This document shows, piece after piece, positions 20,238 through 32,480 of a DNA stretch of 64,000 nucleotides; position 1 is the first letter of the stretch; every line of letters starts with the position of its first letter. Location: assembly GCA_001599815.1 (NCBI GenBank), contig BCIA01000002.1:1743831-1807830 (forward strand), in the 5' to 3' direction. The DNA comes from Furcasterigmium furcatum (taxonomy: Eukaryota > Ascomycota > Sordariomycetes > Glomerellales > Plectosphaerellaceae). The position numbers and the translations under genes were made by a program. The notes under the pieces are model-generated. The model did no database searches and was not told where the DNA came from. It saw nothing but the letters and a program-made list of their open reading frames with translations.

Positions 20238-20962
20238 TCACTCAACGTCCTTCACCATCGAGATCGTCCCCTCGCCCTGCCCAGGAAACACCCGAAACCC
20301 GCACTTCTCATAAAACTTCACGACCTTCCCGTTATCCCCCGCGATCCCAATGTGAATCCCCCTCTCAAAGCCCCCCGCCTCCCTCACGCTCTCCACAAAC
20401 TTCTCGATCAGCTTCCTCCCCCACCCCTGTCCCTGCCACTCCTCCAGCAGGTCAATGTGCATCGTCGCCCGATGCGTCCCCCAGAGCGCCTCCTTCCCCT
20501 TGATCACGGCCAGGTTCACGTCGTACGCCTGCTGCAGCAGCGCCTGCTCGTTCACCGCCTCCCCGCCCTGCCCGTCGCTCACGGCCCACGGCTCCGGCAC
20601 CCCCGGGTTGCGCGGCGGCGTCACCTCCGGCGACGGGTCGAGCACCTCGGCCACGTACCGCGGGTACGAGGCCGCGAAGGCCAGGACGTCCGGGCAGCCG
20701 ATGCAGTACCCCACCGCGCGGCCCGCGCCGTCGTCGAGGACGTGGCACGTCGCCGGGGAGAGGGTCGTGTACGGGTGTGTCCAGATGTACGGCGCAATGC
20801 GGTACGCGTGGGGGAATGGCGAGAGGGACCCGGGGAGCGTGGCGCGGCACTGTAAGAGTCTCAGATCGATGTGTGGATGAGCCCAGGGTCAAGGGGCAGG
20901 CTGCTTACAATATGTGCCGCTGCGTCAAAGTCGCCTGGCTGGTAAGGGCGGATGAACGCCAT
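20238..20962 (-). CDS. GNAT-family N-acetyltransferase
   Basis: Two exons (20962-20909 and 20849-20238; 59 bp intron, donor GTAAGC, acceptor TTACAG) give 221 residues. The start MAFIRPYQPGDFDAAAHI is the beta-1/alpha-1 opening typical of GNAT proteins. The acetyl-CoA-binding signature appears as EEWQGQGWGRKLIEKF (Q/R-x-x-G-x-G/A) near residue 170, followed by a final FYEKCGFRVF strand-loop. A 60-residue insertion between alpha-1 and the core (LPGSLSPFPHAYRIAP onward) matches fungal GNATs related to O-GlcNAcase-associated acetyltransferases. Probably cytosolic; the acceptor substrate is unknown. Convergent with the DUF1989 gene. Confidence 0.87.
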
Positions 20963-21630
20963 CTCGTTCCGATGTATGAGCTGAGCGGATCTACGAGGTG
21001 TGTTGGGGCGGGGAACATGAGAGTGAGATGAGACGCAGTCCTGGCTGAGACCTGTACGCCCTCGCGGATAAAAGCGATCAACACTCTGGATGCGGGGTTC
21101 CGAGCCGGGGTCGCCAAGCATCGCCCCTCGCTGAGACATGGATAGTTCCAACTCTTTGATTGCTCACGTAGTTGATTCTAATACATAGGCCCTCCACCAA
21201 ACCCAATCCATCGTACAGTGGTATTGATCCATGCTTACTGATATGAAAGGAGACCTTGCTCCTTGGAAATAGGGATACCCACCCTGCCCTCAACAAAGCG
21301 CCGAAATTTCAACCTCCGCAAGAATCAGACGCCAGGTCTCCTGCTCAAGCGGATCACGAACATTTGGCTTGCCGAGTCTCCCCAGATAGAAATGCGAAAG
21401 AGGTATCGTTCGTAAGGAAAAACAGACCATATGTGGTGTGACCGGAATGTTGTACAGTCCCAGAGTGCTCTTGCCATCAACGTGCCCTTGAAAGAATAAG
21501 CGTGCTACTTGTTGGTCATTGCGTCGTCAGAGACTAGCCGCGCGCCGTCCGCGGAATGCTGTGTAGCGGAAATATGGTGTAAATAGGAACAGTGAAAGAT
21601 ATGTTGTATTGGAAAGTCCGGGTGCTGTCC
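20963..21630. other. Intergenic
   Basis: Promoter of the GNAT gene and 3' region of the large disordered protein gene. No gene was recognised. Confidence 0.4.
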
Positions 21631-24600
21631 TCAGATCATCCCGCCGGGGAGGCGCGAAGAGTTGACGGGCATGGGTGGAGGTCCAGCGTGGGCGCTGAAC
21701 TGGGCCTGGCGTGCGCGCACGTTGATACCGTGCGCCTCGCTGGTAGCTTTGCGGAGGCGTCGCCTGTCTCGGCCTTGGCCATCCTCTTCGTCGCTGATCG
21801 AAAAAGCGCTGTGGCCGTCCGTCTGCCCCAGGGCATTAGGAGGCGCCAGGGGAAGGTGAGGAGAGCTACCTGCGGCTTCGTCTTCTGGTCGGCGACCACC
21901 GCGGAATCCGCTCATGTTACGCCGCTTCGGGTTCATCTGCGGCAGGGGAGGAGCGTGGACAGCCGCATTGGCTTGGGCGTACAGGTTCGGGGTGGAAGCC
22001 GTGCTGTTAAGCACACTGCCGGATCGAGAACGTGAACCGCCCTGTGATCGGCCTTCGTGTTCGGGGAGGTTTACGGTAGGTACGCGCGACGTGCTTGATA
22101 CGAAGGTCGGTTCAGAGATGTCCTTCTTCTTGACGTATTTCCTCATCGAGTCGTCAACCCTTGCCACGTTGTTGGCGTCGAAGCCGGGCATCGGAGGCTG
22201 AGATGGCCGACGGGGCGATGGCATAGGGTTTGGTGTCGACGCACCCGAGTGCATGCCGGATCTCATGGCCGGTGATTGCATTGGCGGCAAAGGAGAAATA
22301 GGGGACACCTGGCCTAGATCACTACCGCGTCCATGTGGCGGTTGAACCCTCAAACCACCAGAAGGTGACCGGTCAAAATGGCCATTGGGAGGACCGGGAG
22401 GGGGGCCAGGAGGAGGGCCGGTTGGGGGAGCTGGCATGCCCCGACCGTGAGGGCCCATCATTGGCGACCTCCAGTGCTCACCCGAAGGACCCATTGGGTT
22501 ACTGGGGGAGCGCATCTGTCGTGGGGACGGACCGCTTGCTGGCATCGGGTGGCCATATCCCTCGTGGGGTCCGGTCATGGTTCGCAACCTGGCCGGGCGA
22601 CTCTGTGAACGACTGCCGTTGCTGTTTTCCGAGCCGCTTCTGTCACGTTCTGTCCGGGACGGCGGGCGCGAAGAATGCATGGGACGCCTGGTTTCCTCGC
22701 TGGGAGCACGCGACTGGTAGTAGTTGGGCGGCGACGTTCGCTCTGCGGAGGGCGATCGTTGTCCCGGGGCCCGCCCGCGGTTAGGTGTAGCATGTACTTC
22801 GGGGGTCGCTGGAGCATCCGATGCTTCGTCCGAAGGGACATGGCGCTGTTGTGTCTCCAGTTCCTTGAGCTTCTGCAATTCTCTGCGAGCCTGGCGGAAG
22901 GCCCTTAGGCCTGCATGCATCCCTTCCTCCTTTTCTTCCTCAGCCTCCTCCTGCGCCTGGCTGGGAGGGGACTGCACCTCTTTCGGCGGTGGCAGCGTTG
23001 CCTGCTGTGGCTCGGGCTCCTCGTTCATAGGAGACAGAGGGTCCCTCTCGATATCGAAGCTCCGCTTGCTGGGGCTTGGCGAGCTGCTCATAGTGACAGC
23101 GCCGATACCCAACAATCTGTTGGACTTGGGAACTGGAGGCTCTGGTTCCGGCTGCCGGTTGCGTTCCACCATGGACCCGCGGCTGGACTTGGATCGGAGG
23201 AGGTTCAACGGGTTCGGCCTCGAGTGAGAAGCATCCCGAGACTCGGGAGGATTGGGCGAAGAAGAGCGACTGTTGGATTCCACGTAGGAAGTCAGCCTTT
23301 CTCTCACCCGACGAGCACCTTCAGAGAGGTTCCGAGCAAACTCGTCGTGCTCGTCGCCATTGACTTGGCTTGTGCGGGATGCTGGCTCTGTGATAGATTC
23401 CGCTCCGACCCTCGAGCTACGCTCCTCTGCCTGCTCGGGCGTTGACCTGATGTTGGCTTCATGTTGGACCTCAGGAACGATTGTCGAAGACCGGGGCTCT
23501 TGGCTGTGGGACTCCCACGGATTCGAGGTAACCATGAAATCAGCCAGTCCCTTGCCGTTGTAGTTGGTGGTGGGGCGGTTCATGTCCATTGTCGATTCTG
23601 CGCCGCCATAAATGGATGAGCTGTCGCTGTCGGAGCGTAGGTGCTGTCGGACAATACCACTGAGACCAGTGCCAGGGCCCAGAGTAGGGGAGTCGATAGG
23701 GGATGCCGCCTGGGACTCTGGCACAGACAGGGTTGTCTGCTCAGAAGTGGGCGACGGGCCATCGGAGATCCTTGATGACATTGACAGCGGTGTCGGGAGG
23801 GCTGAGGTTCTGAACGCAGGGTGTTCATCATCCGACGGCCGCTGCAGGATGGGAGGCCGGACTGATGGAGGAGGGGCGATTGGAGCAGGGCTGGTTGTAT
23901 CTTGCTCATCCTCTGTGATGAGGAATGTGCCAGAAGAGGCTACTGCTTCTTCCTGGACAGTGGAAAACGCAGGCTCGACTCGAGCGCTTGAATCCTGCCT
24001 CTCAAAAGGAAGTCTCTGGGCGGAAGAAGACGAGCGTGATCGCGATCGCGCTGAACCCGATGCCGAAGTGGTGGACTCGGCACGGAATCTGTTCATCGGG
24101 GTCTCGCGGTCATTGTGCGACTGAATTTGTTTCTGCGCGTACTTGGCCTCGTCAAAGGGTTGGGGTTGGCTCGGCCTTTGGAAAGCGCCGAACCTGCCCC
24201 GGTCTCTTGTATGCGAGGCAGGCGGCATGGTCTCTTCAGCCTCGCTGATAGGGGGACTCAGCGGCGGTGCACCCCCAGGGACATGCTGTGTCTTCGTCTC
24301 AGGGTTGCTGGGGGTGCGAATTCCAAGATCCATCGGTGTAAAAGGAGCGCCGTTCAAGGTCGGGCTCATCGCACGAAGATTAGGCGCACTGGCTTTGTTG
24401 AGGATCTTGCGGTCTCCGAATCGGTCAGGGAACAGGTTGCCCGTAGGAGATGGGCCGTTGGACATGTCGGGCGTGCGAACGCCGAGGCTTCGTTTGGACA
24501 ATGTGTCCATGCGATTGAGGGCAGACGATTGGGTTTCCTGCAGATCGGTCATCAGGCCCGACTCGTAGAGTCGTCTCGTCCTCGTCACATTGCTGCCCGG

Positions 24601-25404
24601 CGTAACTGTGGTAGATTGCCAGTCCTTGCCCGAGTTTGTTGGCTGAGACATGACAGAAGTGGCCGCTGTAGAATCACGTCCCATTGATGGTGTTGAGGAT
24701 GTCGTCGAGTTCGTTTCTCGCTTGCGGTTGTAGCCGACGGGAGGCGGTGATTCAGTCCTGTGGATTTCAGAGCTCGAAGCGGTCTGGTCGGGACGGTCCT
24801 CTTCGATGGATTGCCTGTCCCTTTCAGCCTGCCTCCATCGCTGGAAGGACGACATGTTCACATCGTTCTCGTAGATTGCCTTGCCACCCATGCCACCTTC
24901 CGCGGCCTTGCCACCGGCATTCGGAATTTTGTAAATCTTCTGGCGACCGCCGAAAAGGTTGTTGCCGTCCGTGGGCTTTGCACGGTCCATGATGCTCCCG
25001 GATGTTGAGCCCTCCGAAGAGTGGAAGGAATCAATGCGGGCAAAGGGAGGGGCCCTGATGGACTCATTCTCAGCGATGTCACCAAGACCCATTCCAAAAT
25101 CCAGTCTCGAGCCTCGTTTCGGGAAAAGCACGCTGTCGTCGCTGGCCTTGCCAATCTTAGTGTTAGGGTCATCTTGCTCCTTCAACATGGAGAATCTGGC
25201 AGACAAGCCAGTCATGAGTAAACTGGTCCGGAAGTCATCGTTCGATGGTAGAGCAGTTGCAATGTTGATTTCTGGCCGTGGTTCTTCTTCCTGGACCTTC
25301 CTGCCCTTGCCAAAGAGACGGAATGGGGCAGAAGATTCCGAGTCCTGGGATGGCCGGGGTGCCGAGTCATCCTTGGCCTTCTTTCTGGTGCGGAAGCGAT
25401 TCAT
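21631..25404 (-). CDS. Large Ser/Pro-rich disordered protein, conserved-type, function unknown
   Basis: Single exon of 1257 codons. The N-terminus is basic (MNRFRTRKKAKDD), followed by two ordered-looking blocks (residues about 45-115, ATALPSNDDFRTSLLMTGLS and KASDDSVLFPKRGSR). The remainder is Ser/Pro/Arg-rich, with a Glu/Lys/Gln coiled-coil candidate near residue 855-900 (QAQEEAEEEKEEG then RAFRQARRELQKLKELE), a Pro-Gly repeat region (PPTGPPPGPPPGPPNG) near 1040 and a short conserved-looking motif KYVKKKDISEPTFVS near 1125. No enzymatic or membrane domain was seen. The many Ser-Pro sites suggest regulation by phosphorylation (inference). A splice acceptor (CTCTGCAG) 17-24 bp upstream of the ATG and donors such as GTACGT near 25750 suggest a 5'UTR intron. 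Confidence 0.85.
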   Translation of the reverse strand: MNRFRTRKKAKDDSAPRPSQDSESSAPFRLFGKGRKVQEEEPRPEINIATALPSNDDFRTSLLMTGLSARFSMLKEQDDPNTKIGKASDDSVLFPKRGSRLDFGMGLGDIAENESIRAPPFARIDSFHSSEGSTSGSIMDRAKPTDGNNLFGGRQKIYKIPNAGGKAAEGGMGGKAIYENDVNMSSFQRWRQAERDRQSIEEDRPDQTASSSEIHRTESPPPVGYNRKRETNSTTSSTPSMGRDSTAATSVMSQPTNSGKDWQSTTVTPGSNVTRTRRLYESGLMTDLQETQSSALNRMDTLSKRSLGVRTPDMSNGPSPTGNLFPDRFGDRKILNKASAPNLRAMSPTLNGAPFTPMDLGIRTPSNPETKTQHVPGGAPPLSPPISEAEETMPPASHTRDRGRFGAFQRPSQPQPFDEAKYAQKQIQSHNDRETPMNRFRAESTTSASGSARSRSRSSSSAQRLPFERQDSSARVEPAFSTVQEEAVASSGTFLITEDEQDTTSPAPIAPPPSVRPPILQRPSDDEHPAFRTSALPTPLSMSSRISDGPSPTSEQTTLSVPESQAASPIDSPTLGPGTGLSGIVRQHLRSDSDSSSIYGGAESTMDMNRPTTNYNGKGLADFMVTSNPWESHSQEPRSSTIVPEVQHEANIRSTPEQAEERSSRVGAESITEPASRTSQVNGDEHDEFARNLSEGARRVRERLTSYVESNSRSSSPNPPESRDASHSRPNPLNLLRSKSSRGSMVERNRQPEPEPPVPKSNRLLGIGAVTMSSSPSPSKRSFDIERDPLSPMNEEPEPQQATLPPPKEVQSPPSQAQEEAEEEKEEGMHAGLRAFRQARRELQKLKELETQQRHVPSDEASDAPATPEVHATPNRGRAPGQRSPSAERTSPPNYYQSRAPSEETRRPMHSSRPPSRTERDRSGSENSNGSRSQSRPARLRTMTGPHEGYGHPMPASGPSPRQMRSPSNPMGPSGEHWRSPMMGPHGRGMPAPPTGPPPGPPPGPPNGHFDRSPSGGLRVQPPHGRGSDLGQVSPISPLPPMQSPAMRSGMHSGASTPNPMPSPRRPSQPPMPGFDANNVARVDDSMRKYVKKKDISEPTFVSSTSRVPTVNLPEHEGRSQGGSRSRSGSVLNSTASTPNLYAQANAAVHAPPLPQMNPKRRNMSGFRGGRRPEDEAAGSSPHLPLAPPNALGQTDGHSAFSISDEEDGQGRDRRRLRKATSEAHGINVRARQAQFSAHAGPPPMPVNSSRLPGGMI

Positions 25405-28400
25405 CGTGGCGAATGTTGCGACTGCAGAGGTCGACGGCTGAGGTCAACTGTCGGGTCTAATGAGAGAGGTCGGGAGGCAAGTCGTGAGATTCGGAGTATA
25501 TCTCTAAGCGCGTTCCATGAAGGCAATTGGACTCCGAGTGCCTTCAAATCGGACGAGAGTTTTGTGTGGAAGCGGCGATTGCGAGTTGGCTGATCCTGTC
25601 AATCAACCCATGTTAGTCCCATCCACAACATCTGAACATTTTGGGCCAGGCTGCATGAAGAGGTGGATGTCGCGGGAAATAAACGGTATTTCGGACACCC
25701 GCTGCCAAAGGGGCCCAATAATGCGCTGATTGCAACAGTCGGCACGTACCTGGGGAGCCGTTGGAAGTCCGTGACGGCGGCGTTTCAGCGCGAGAGGGAT
25801 CCCCGGCGTTGTCAAGGTGCCGTGTAGATTCTGTCCCAGTCAAAGCTCCAGCGCAGGGACACTGGGCGACGGCTGTGATGAAGGAGAAGCCTGAGCGAAG
25901 AAGACCAGGAATGGTGGTTCCGCGACTGAAAGGTTGACGTCTCGTCGAGATGGTCGAAAGGGGTCCGGGAGAAAGGGGGTCGGTCAGTTGTACTCGAGCG
26001 GGCGGGTGGTACAACGAGTCCAATGGTGTCCTGCAGGATAGGCCGGCGACAGACTGCTGTGCTCCGGGAACTGTACGAGCTGCAGGAACTGGATCCGATC
26101 TCTGAAAAGCGGTTCCCAAAAGAGAGTCCTGCGTGGTCGGTGTCGTGATGCAGGTGGGCGAGTATGAACCTGGTCCGTTTTCGTGGTGGTTCAGGGGCGA
26201 ACAGGCCACTGCCGAGCACAGTCACACCCGGGGACGCGATACGAGAAGAAATGAGTGACTCGGACGAAGGTCTCAGCGAGAGACTGGATGATGGAATGGG
26301 GATGGGATTGTCGAGCAGTCGTCCTCGGGTGTCGAGAGGGGAAGCCTGGGTTGCAGGACGCTGGTGAGAGAAAACGAAGGGGATCGAGACGCGAGAAGAA
26401 ACGAGCGGAGGCCCAGGACGGAAAGGAGACTTGAGTGACTGATTGACGACAGACCAGGACAGGGTCAGAGAGTCGAAGCCGAGAAATTGAGAGGCCTAGC
26501 GACGAAGCAGAAGAAAGAAACGCCCGGACTGGAGACCAGGGGTACCTTCCGGGGAGGAGACCATTGGCAGGCAAGCAGGGGAAGGCACGACGGGACGAAA
26601 CAGGGGTTGGGAATGGGAATGCCGGGGTGGCCCCTGGAGAGTAGTCAGGGGTGGGGTGCGCCGTGGCTCATGGTGAGGCAGCAGGCGGGCGGACTTTAGC
26701 GTGCGGATTAGGGGGGCGATGGGGGGACTGAGCCCATTCTGGAGGGGAGCGACAGGGCACAGAGCGCTGAAGGCCACTGTTGGTGAGTCTGCCCAGACAG
26801 CCAAGTGGACCGGGGTGTGTCATTAAGGGACGAGTTAGTCAGCTCGTCTGTTCCCTCGATGAGTGGGCGGCTTCCCGTCACTTGAGGTCTGCTGGGCTGT
26901 TCCAACAGTGAACCCACCAGAATGCGGATCCAACATGAACTTTTGACACATGACACCAAACTGCCAAAAGCAAAGAGAAGACGTCAATCAGCGTTTGTTT
27001 GTTGTCTTGGTCTGACAGGACAATGCCTGGCCTGGTTTGTTGCTGGGCCTTCAACTCCCCAAAACCGGGCAGGCGGATCCTCTGGACGACTCGACTCAAC
27101 AACCATGTCCGAGTCGAGTTCAGGTTCAGTGGCACAACCCCTCGGAGTCGTCATCGAGCAGGGCAGAGGACATTCACCGGGCTGCAGCCGCAGCACCTGG
27201 ACGCAGACATGGGGCCACTGCATGCAGTCGCAGGTGAACAGGCATGTCTGCATGTGCCGAGGAGGTGCAGCAGCGCGCATCGACAAACGGCATTTGATGA
27301 TCCGCCGTTTCGTCTCCCAGCAAACAATTTCCCTGTCAGACAGTAAGACATGACCGACCCGATCACTGCTCGAGAGTGGCCCCAACGTGGCACCTGACCT
27401 GAACCCCCGAACGAGATGTACAAGTACGACCAGCGCACGCTGCCTACAGGTCATGCTGTCTCGCGAAGTTGACACTCGTCGGCCGGGCAGTCGACGACGG
27501 CCGTGGGGTGGCGTCCCCTGACAGATCGCCGCCGAGAGCAGACATGTCCTCCGCACGGCGACCATCCAATCCGTATCATCAGCGTCTTCGATATTGGACT
27601 GTTGCCACCGAGCTCAGGCGAGGGCTCCCTGCCTGGGGTCCGTGATTGGGCCCAGTCATCCCCGGTTGCCTCGATATTTCATCAAACCCCTTTCCGCTCA
27701 GGTTGAACGACTTGACTCGAGCATCTTGTCCTTCCACCGGGGCATCTTCCACGGGCAAGCCAATCGCCAGTCCCAACTGCGTCAAGTTTCACTGTTATCT
27801 CCCACGGCGGCGGTGCTCGTTGCTTTTCATACGAGCAACGGTCAGCGGGGTGAATCTTGCAGCTGCATGGCAGCAAGACAGCCGTGAGACAGCGCTGATC
27901 CAGCCACGACGACTCACTCAATCTGGAGGCGAGAGGCAGGCGTCAACTCTCTTTCTCGCTGCGAACCTGAAGAGGGACCGTTTGGCAACGCTCGGCCGCC
28001 ATCCACGCGGGCGTTGGCGGCCCGCCGCCGCCATGACCTCCTGCCAACCCCAGACGATATTGCGAGTCCGAGAGGCTTCTCGTCCGCCTCGAGGCGTCGC
28101 CATTCGAGCCTAGGTGAGGAACAGACATTATGAAAATGACTTCCTCCGATCTCTCACAGTCGTAAAGAACAGGGCATTCAACACTGCGCAGCGACAATCT
28201 CTCAACGGACTCCGGACACCACGGGCGGGCTCGAATCGCTGAGTACTTGCACGCCCCCCCTGAAAATTGGTGAAGCCCCGGCACGCCCCTTTTCCCTCAT
28301 CCTGGGACCCTCTGCGGCTCGTCGACCAAGTTCCGCGGCCAATCAGAGGCCCGTTCCTGACGCTTTCCCCTTTTCTGTCAGGGCCCCTTGGCGCGTGCCA

Positions 28401-31314
28401 CCCCTGAAATTTGGTCGCAACCGAAATGGAGGGTGTGATTTTTCGCAACATTCTTTCGATTCGTCTTCCTTTCGCCGGCCAGCGGTGCTGCACAGAGCTT
28501 ACCCGATAGATGATCGCAGATGTCGGCTTCCCTTCACAGGAGGGAAATCCTCAGGAGGCGGGCTATGATCTCGCGCACAGAGCTGCCGGATCTGCCTGTT
28601 CTGTGCTACCACCGCTCTCTTCCGCCGCCCTGATCAGCGCGAACGATCCCGGTTCTGTTGATCACTTGTCATCTCACTGCCTGAATTTTATCCCGGCCTC
28701 GATTTCCTCGATCTATGGGCCCCCCCGTCCGCAGCCGGCCCATCCTTCCCATCCCCTCGGAGCCAGACTGCCTGCAACGGCCCCAGAAGGCGGGCTGACG
28801 GAGACGGGAACCAAGGCTTCCTCACCCTCCCGACGTTCCGATATGGTGATGGGCAGTGTCAAGGCCTGTTTAGCTGCGTTGGCGCGCCCCGTCCGTGACA
28901 AACGAGAGTGCCCTCTCAAATTTTTTATGCCCCATCGGGCCAACTGTGACAACGGCGTCGAAGATGGCCCGGGATAGGATTCTCCTCTGCCTCACTCGGT
29001 GCCGAATGGCGTCGAGGGGCTGAATCCTTCGACTCACTGCCGAAGAACGGAGCACCAACGGCAAGCCTTCAGTCTGTCCCGGACTTGAAGTCCTCTTCCC
29101 CTCGGGCCGGAGAGGGGGAAGCCGAAGATACAAGTTTTTCCGACTGCCATATAAATGACTTCATGATTAATATTAATTTTCAGCCGAGGCGGACAGCAAA
29201 GAGGTCAGCGGCAGGGATTCACTTGTTCCACGTTAATCAGAATCCCGGGGGATGTGGGGTTTGTCATCTGAAGTCGTGTGCTGGCCCGCGGCAGATGAAG
29301 CCTCTTTTGGCCTGGGGGTTGTCAGTCAAAGTGCTGACAGCAGGTCACCAAGAGTCAGATGACGTCGAGTGGTTGAAATCAGGCCTCCATCCCCTCAAAG
29401 GAGCATTCGGAACATCTGCTCAAACTCGAGGCACAGCTCGGATCTGGTACCCGGCTCACAAGTTGAGCAGTTGATCAGACCCATCCTGTCGTCTCAGCCT
29501 GGAGGGACACACTCAGGCCCCAGATTATTTCTCTCCGGGATGCCCTTGAGATCGAGCATTCGATGCGATCGGCTGGAGGCGGAGCCCTCTGCGATTATTT
29601 GCAGAACCTGCCATCTTCTTCTGTCTGTTTCACTGACCTCCAGATTCTCGGATTCGCCGACCCTGGGCCGGTATCTCCAGCATAATCAACAAGATCACGG
29701 AATGTGCACAGTCCGCCTGAGTCAACACGCGAGAGAAAGACGCAAAACATATCATACAGGATATCAACTGGGGTCACATGTGCCTGAGCGCAGCTATTCG
29801 AGCTGCGAATGAATGCAGTTAACATTCCCGTCCAGCATGCCACTCCGCTCCCTCGACGAGTCGACCAGAAGGGGTCTCTCTCTCGTCGACAGGCGCATTC
29901 CCAACACAAGGCCTTGTGACGCCATATCCTGGCGCTGCAGCCATGACACCATTTCCTACCACCTGAGATTCCCCATTCAAGTCTCCATCGAGAAGTCGAA
30001 AGGGTGATTCCAGACCCCTCAAGTGCGGTGGATAATGCCACCTCCCTCCCTCGCGGACAGCGCTAAGGAGCCCAAGAACAACACCATGACCCCATACTCA
30101 TTTCGCTACAGCAGACCAGGCCCCTCCAACGGACTTCAGCGACAGAAGCTCCAGCAGATCCCTCCAGCGCACAGCCTGCAGTCAGCGCAAGCATCCATCC
30201 GTCGGGCTGCGAGCCGTGACGATCGGTCGGGCCTTGCCAATCTCACTAACAACGCCCCGGGCTGTCTGTCCGAGGCAGTGGGCGGACTGAGCTGCAGAGC
30301 CGACCGATCATGTCGCCCACGCCGGATTTCACGTGTATTCCCAGGAATTTCACTGCCAGCTCTGCCGCCTTGGTGTCATCCTGTGGGCCCTTTTCAGCGG
30401 GGATAACTGACAGAGGCAGATCTGGATCACCAAGAAGCCCATCCGCCCATGTCTTGGGTCCCTCGACCAGAGGCGTCAAGTGACACCTGAGCGACCCTGC
30501 GGAATGCGAGACCACCGTCATCATCACGCCGCTGCATCGTGCAGATGTGACTGCGGCACGCGTACCAGCAGGAGAACGCGTGGGCGGTGTTTATTCATTT
30601 CCCCCGCGCCGGCGGCGGCGCGTAGGATTCGCGTTCGTGGCGTGCTGCGGGGTTGCTATCGGCCGCCGCGTGGGAGAGGCGGGAGGGATCGTCAATCTCC
30701 TTCTGCGACGCCGGTGTCCGGCTTGCGGCTGCAGGCGGGGGAACCTCTGGGACGCGCCGCAGATGCTGCCGTGCGAGGTGATTGCGACTGCAGGGTTGCC
30801 GCGGGCGGCTGCAGCCCGATCTTGGTGGCTGCCAGCGGCGGTTTGATGTCGGTCTTGGTGTCTGGCCCGGTGAAGCTTGAGTTGTTGGGAAGTGAGTGAC
30901 GGGCAGAGAATCTGCGAGTTTCAACGTTGTTGAGATATCGAGATGAGAGCGTTGAAGTGGCGGTCCCATGTCGATCAGTGAACTGAGGTCTAGACGCCTC
31001 CTCCCCGGGATGACGATCCCCCGGATCGACCAAATGGCGACGAATATCTTCAGCTGATGTCGAGGCGGGGCTTTAATGTCCTCAAGATCTAGTGTTGATT
31101 GATTTGGACCATGTCTGCTTTCACACAGATGAATATCAGGGCTCATGTTGCTCGCTCCATCCTGCGTTGCTGGAAGCCCTCAAGCTCTATAGACGACGGG
31201 TCCGTGACTTGCCATCAAGAGCCAGGAAATGTCTTCAGTAAAGGGCTAGGGAGCCCGGATCCCGGATTGGAGCCTTCAGCCTTCTCTTCCAAGTCGCAGT
31301 AAAGGCCGCCTGGG
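25405..31314. other. Very long intergenic region, 5.9 kb
   Basis: Upstream of the 1257-residue protein gene and downstream of the membrane-anchored protein gene. I see no ORF with family motifs, signal peptides or consistent splice signals on either strand; all ORFs are short. Near 28255 and 28385 there are two related copies of a CCCCTGAAAATTGGTG-like sequence. It probably holds a long 5'UTR with introns and regulatory DNA, possibly noncoding RNA. A gene of unfamiliar structure could be missed here. Confidence 0.4.
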
Positions 31315-32480
31315 TCACATCCGCACGACCAGCATCCCGCCCACAGAAACAGCAATCCCCCAGGCCGCCAGAAGCATGGTGATACTTCCACCAAGACCCT
31401 CCCCGGCCATCATCCCCGCGCTGTTGCCGTTATCGTCGTCAGCGTTGCCGTCGTCTCCGCTCTGATCGCCGCCGCTGTCCTCGTCGTCACCAGAGTCCTC
31501 GTCGTCGCCGCTGTCATCGCCGCCGTCGCTCGCGCTCGCCGTGGGCCAAGATTCCATCGTCCCCGTGAACGTCCACGTGCCATCCCCAGTAGTGGCAAGC
31601 AGCAGCATCTTCTCGTCGACGACACCAGTGTAAGGGAAGACGTCGGTGCTGTTAGGCGTTCCCTCGACCCACCAGGTGACCGTGACGCTCGGGTTGTCGT
31701 CTGGAAAGGTCGTCCGCTCCGATGTGATCTCGATAGGATCCCCAGTCATACTATCATAGTAGGCAACCAACTCGGTGCCGTTCCAGGTGTACGCGGTCGT
31801 GTGCCTCGCATACCCCCCCTCATATTCTGTCACCCACTTGCACGCAGTGTTGACAGGAAAAGACGTCACGTCGACGGAAGAGAAACAGCGCCCGTTGTAA
31901 TCAGGCGAGTAACCGCTGGGCAAAGATGTCAGTTGTCATGACAGGTTCGCTCATTGAGGACCTCGTACCTTGGACAGCAGGCGATGCCCGTCTCGCCCGG
32001 CCCCAGAGCATTCTGATACACGTTCTGGAGGAGGTCTCTTGTCACGAGGACCGTCTCGACGGAGGTGACAGTTGCCCAGCGGGGGTCTTCCAGACCAGGC
32101 GTAATCACCCGCTGAGGACCCCAGGTCGCCGTAAGGGTGCCATCATTGTCTTTGACTACATAGCCTGCCGTGGTCCATCCCGACGGGCACGCTGTCCCCG
32201 GAGAGTGGTAGTACACCTGCTGTCCCGGGTTGTCGAGGGCGCTGCGACGTGAGGATTGGCCTTCGTCAATGGCGGAGCCTGAGGGGAGGCACTCCCCCAG
32301 CGATCTGGGGTCGCAGTCTCGATACCATTCAGGCCATCCCGGGTACGACCAGGTGACCTCTCGACCGAGTTTGATATCGGAAGCGCGGGCTGTCGCGCAG
32401 GATGACGGGGCCGTGAATGTCGTCGTGAGCGGGCCGAGATTATGCAGTTCCCATCCCGAAACGGATGTCACCGTCGGCAT
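31315..32480 (-). CDS. Extracellular Cys-containing protein with C-terminal membrane/GPI anchor
   Basis: Two exons (32480-31969 and 31915-31315; 53 bp intron, donor GTACGA) give 370 residues. The N-terminal part resembles fungal surface proteins opening with a LTTTFTAPSSCAT motif and has several Trp and Cys residues (for example TGIACCPSGYSPDYNGRC across the junction). A long acidic Ser/Gly/Asp repeat (GDDEDSGDDEDSGGDQSG) near residue 310 is a typical wall-spanning stalk. The C-terminal 30 residues are hydrophobic (SITMLLAAWGIAVSVGGM), fitting a GPI signal or single membrane helix. No signal peptide is visible after the chosen ATG. The frame stays open upstream to about 32579, so a further 5' exon supplying a signal peptide is possible. 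No family name was recognised. Confidence 0.7.

Noticed and set aside
28110..28500. Short ORFs and a possible RNA gene upstream of the large disordered protein
   Set aside because: No motif, no consistent secondary structure that I could pair by eye, and no start-codon context.
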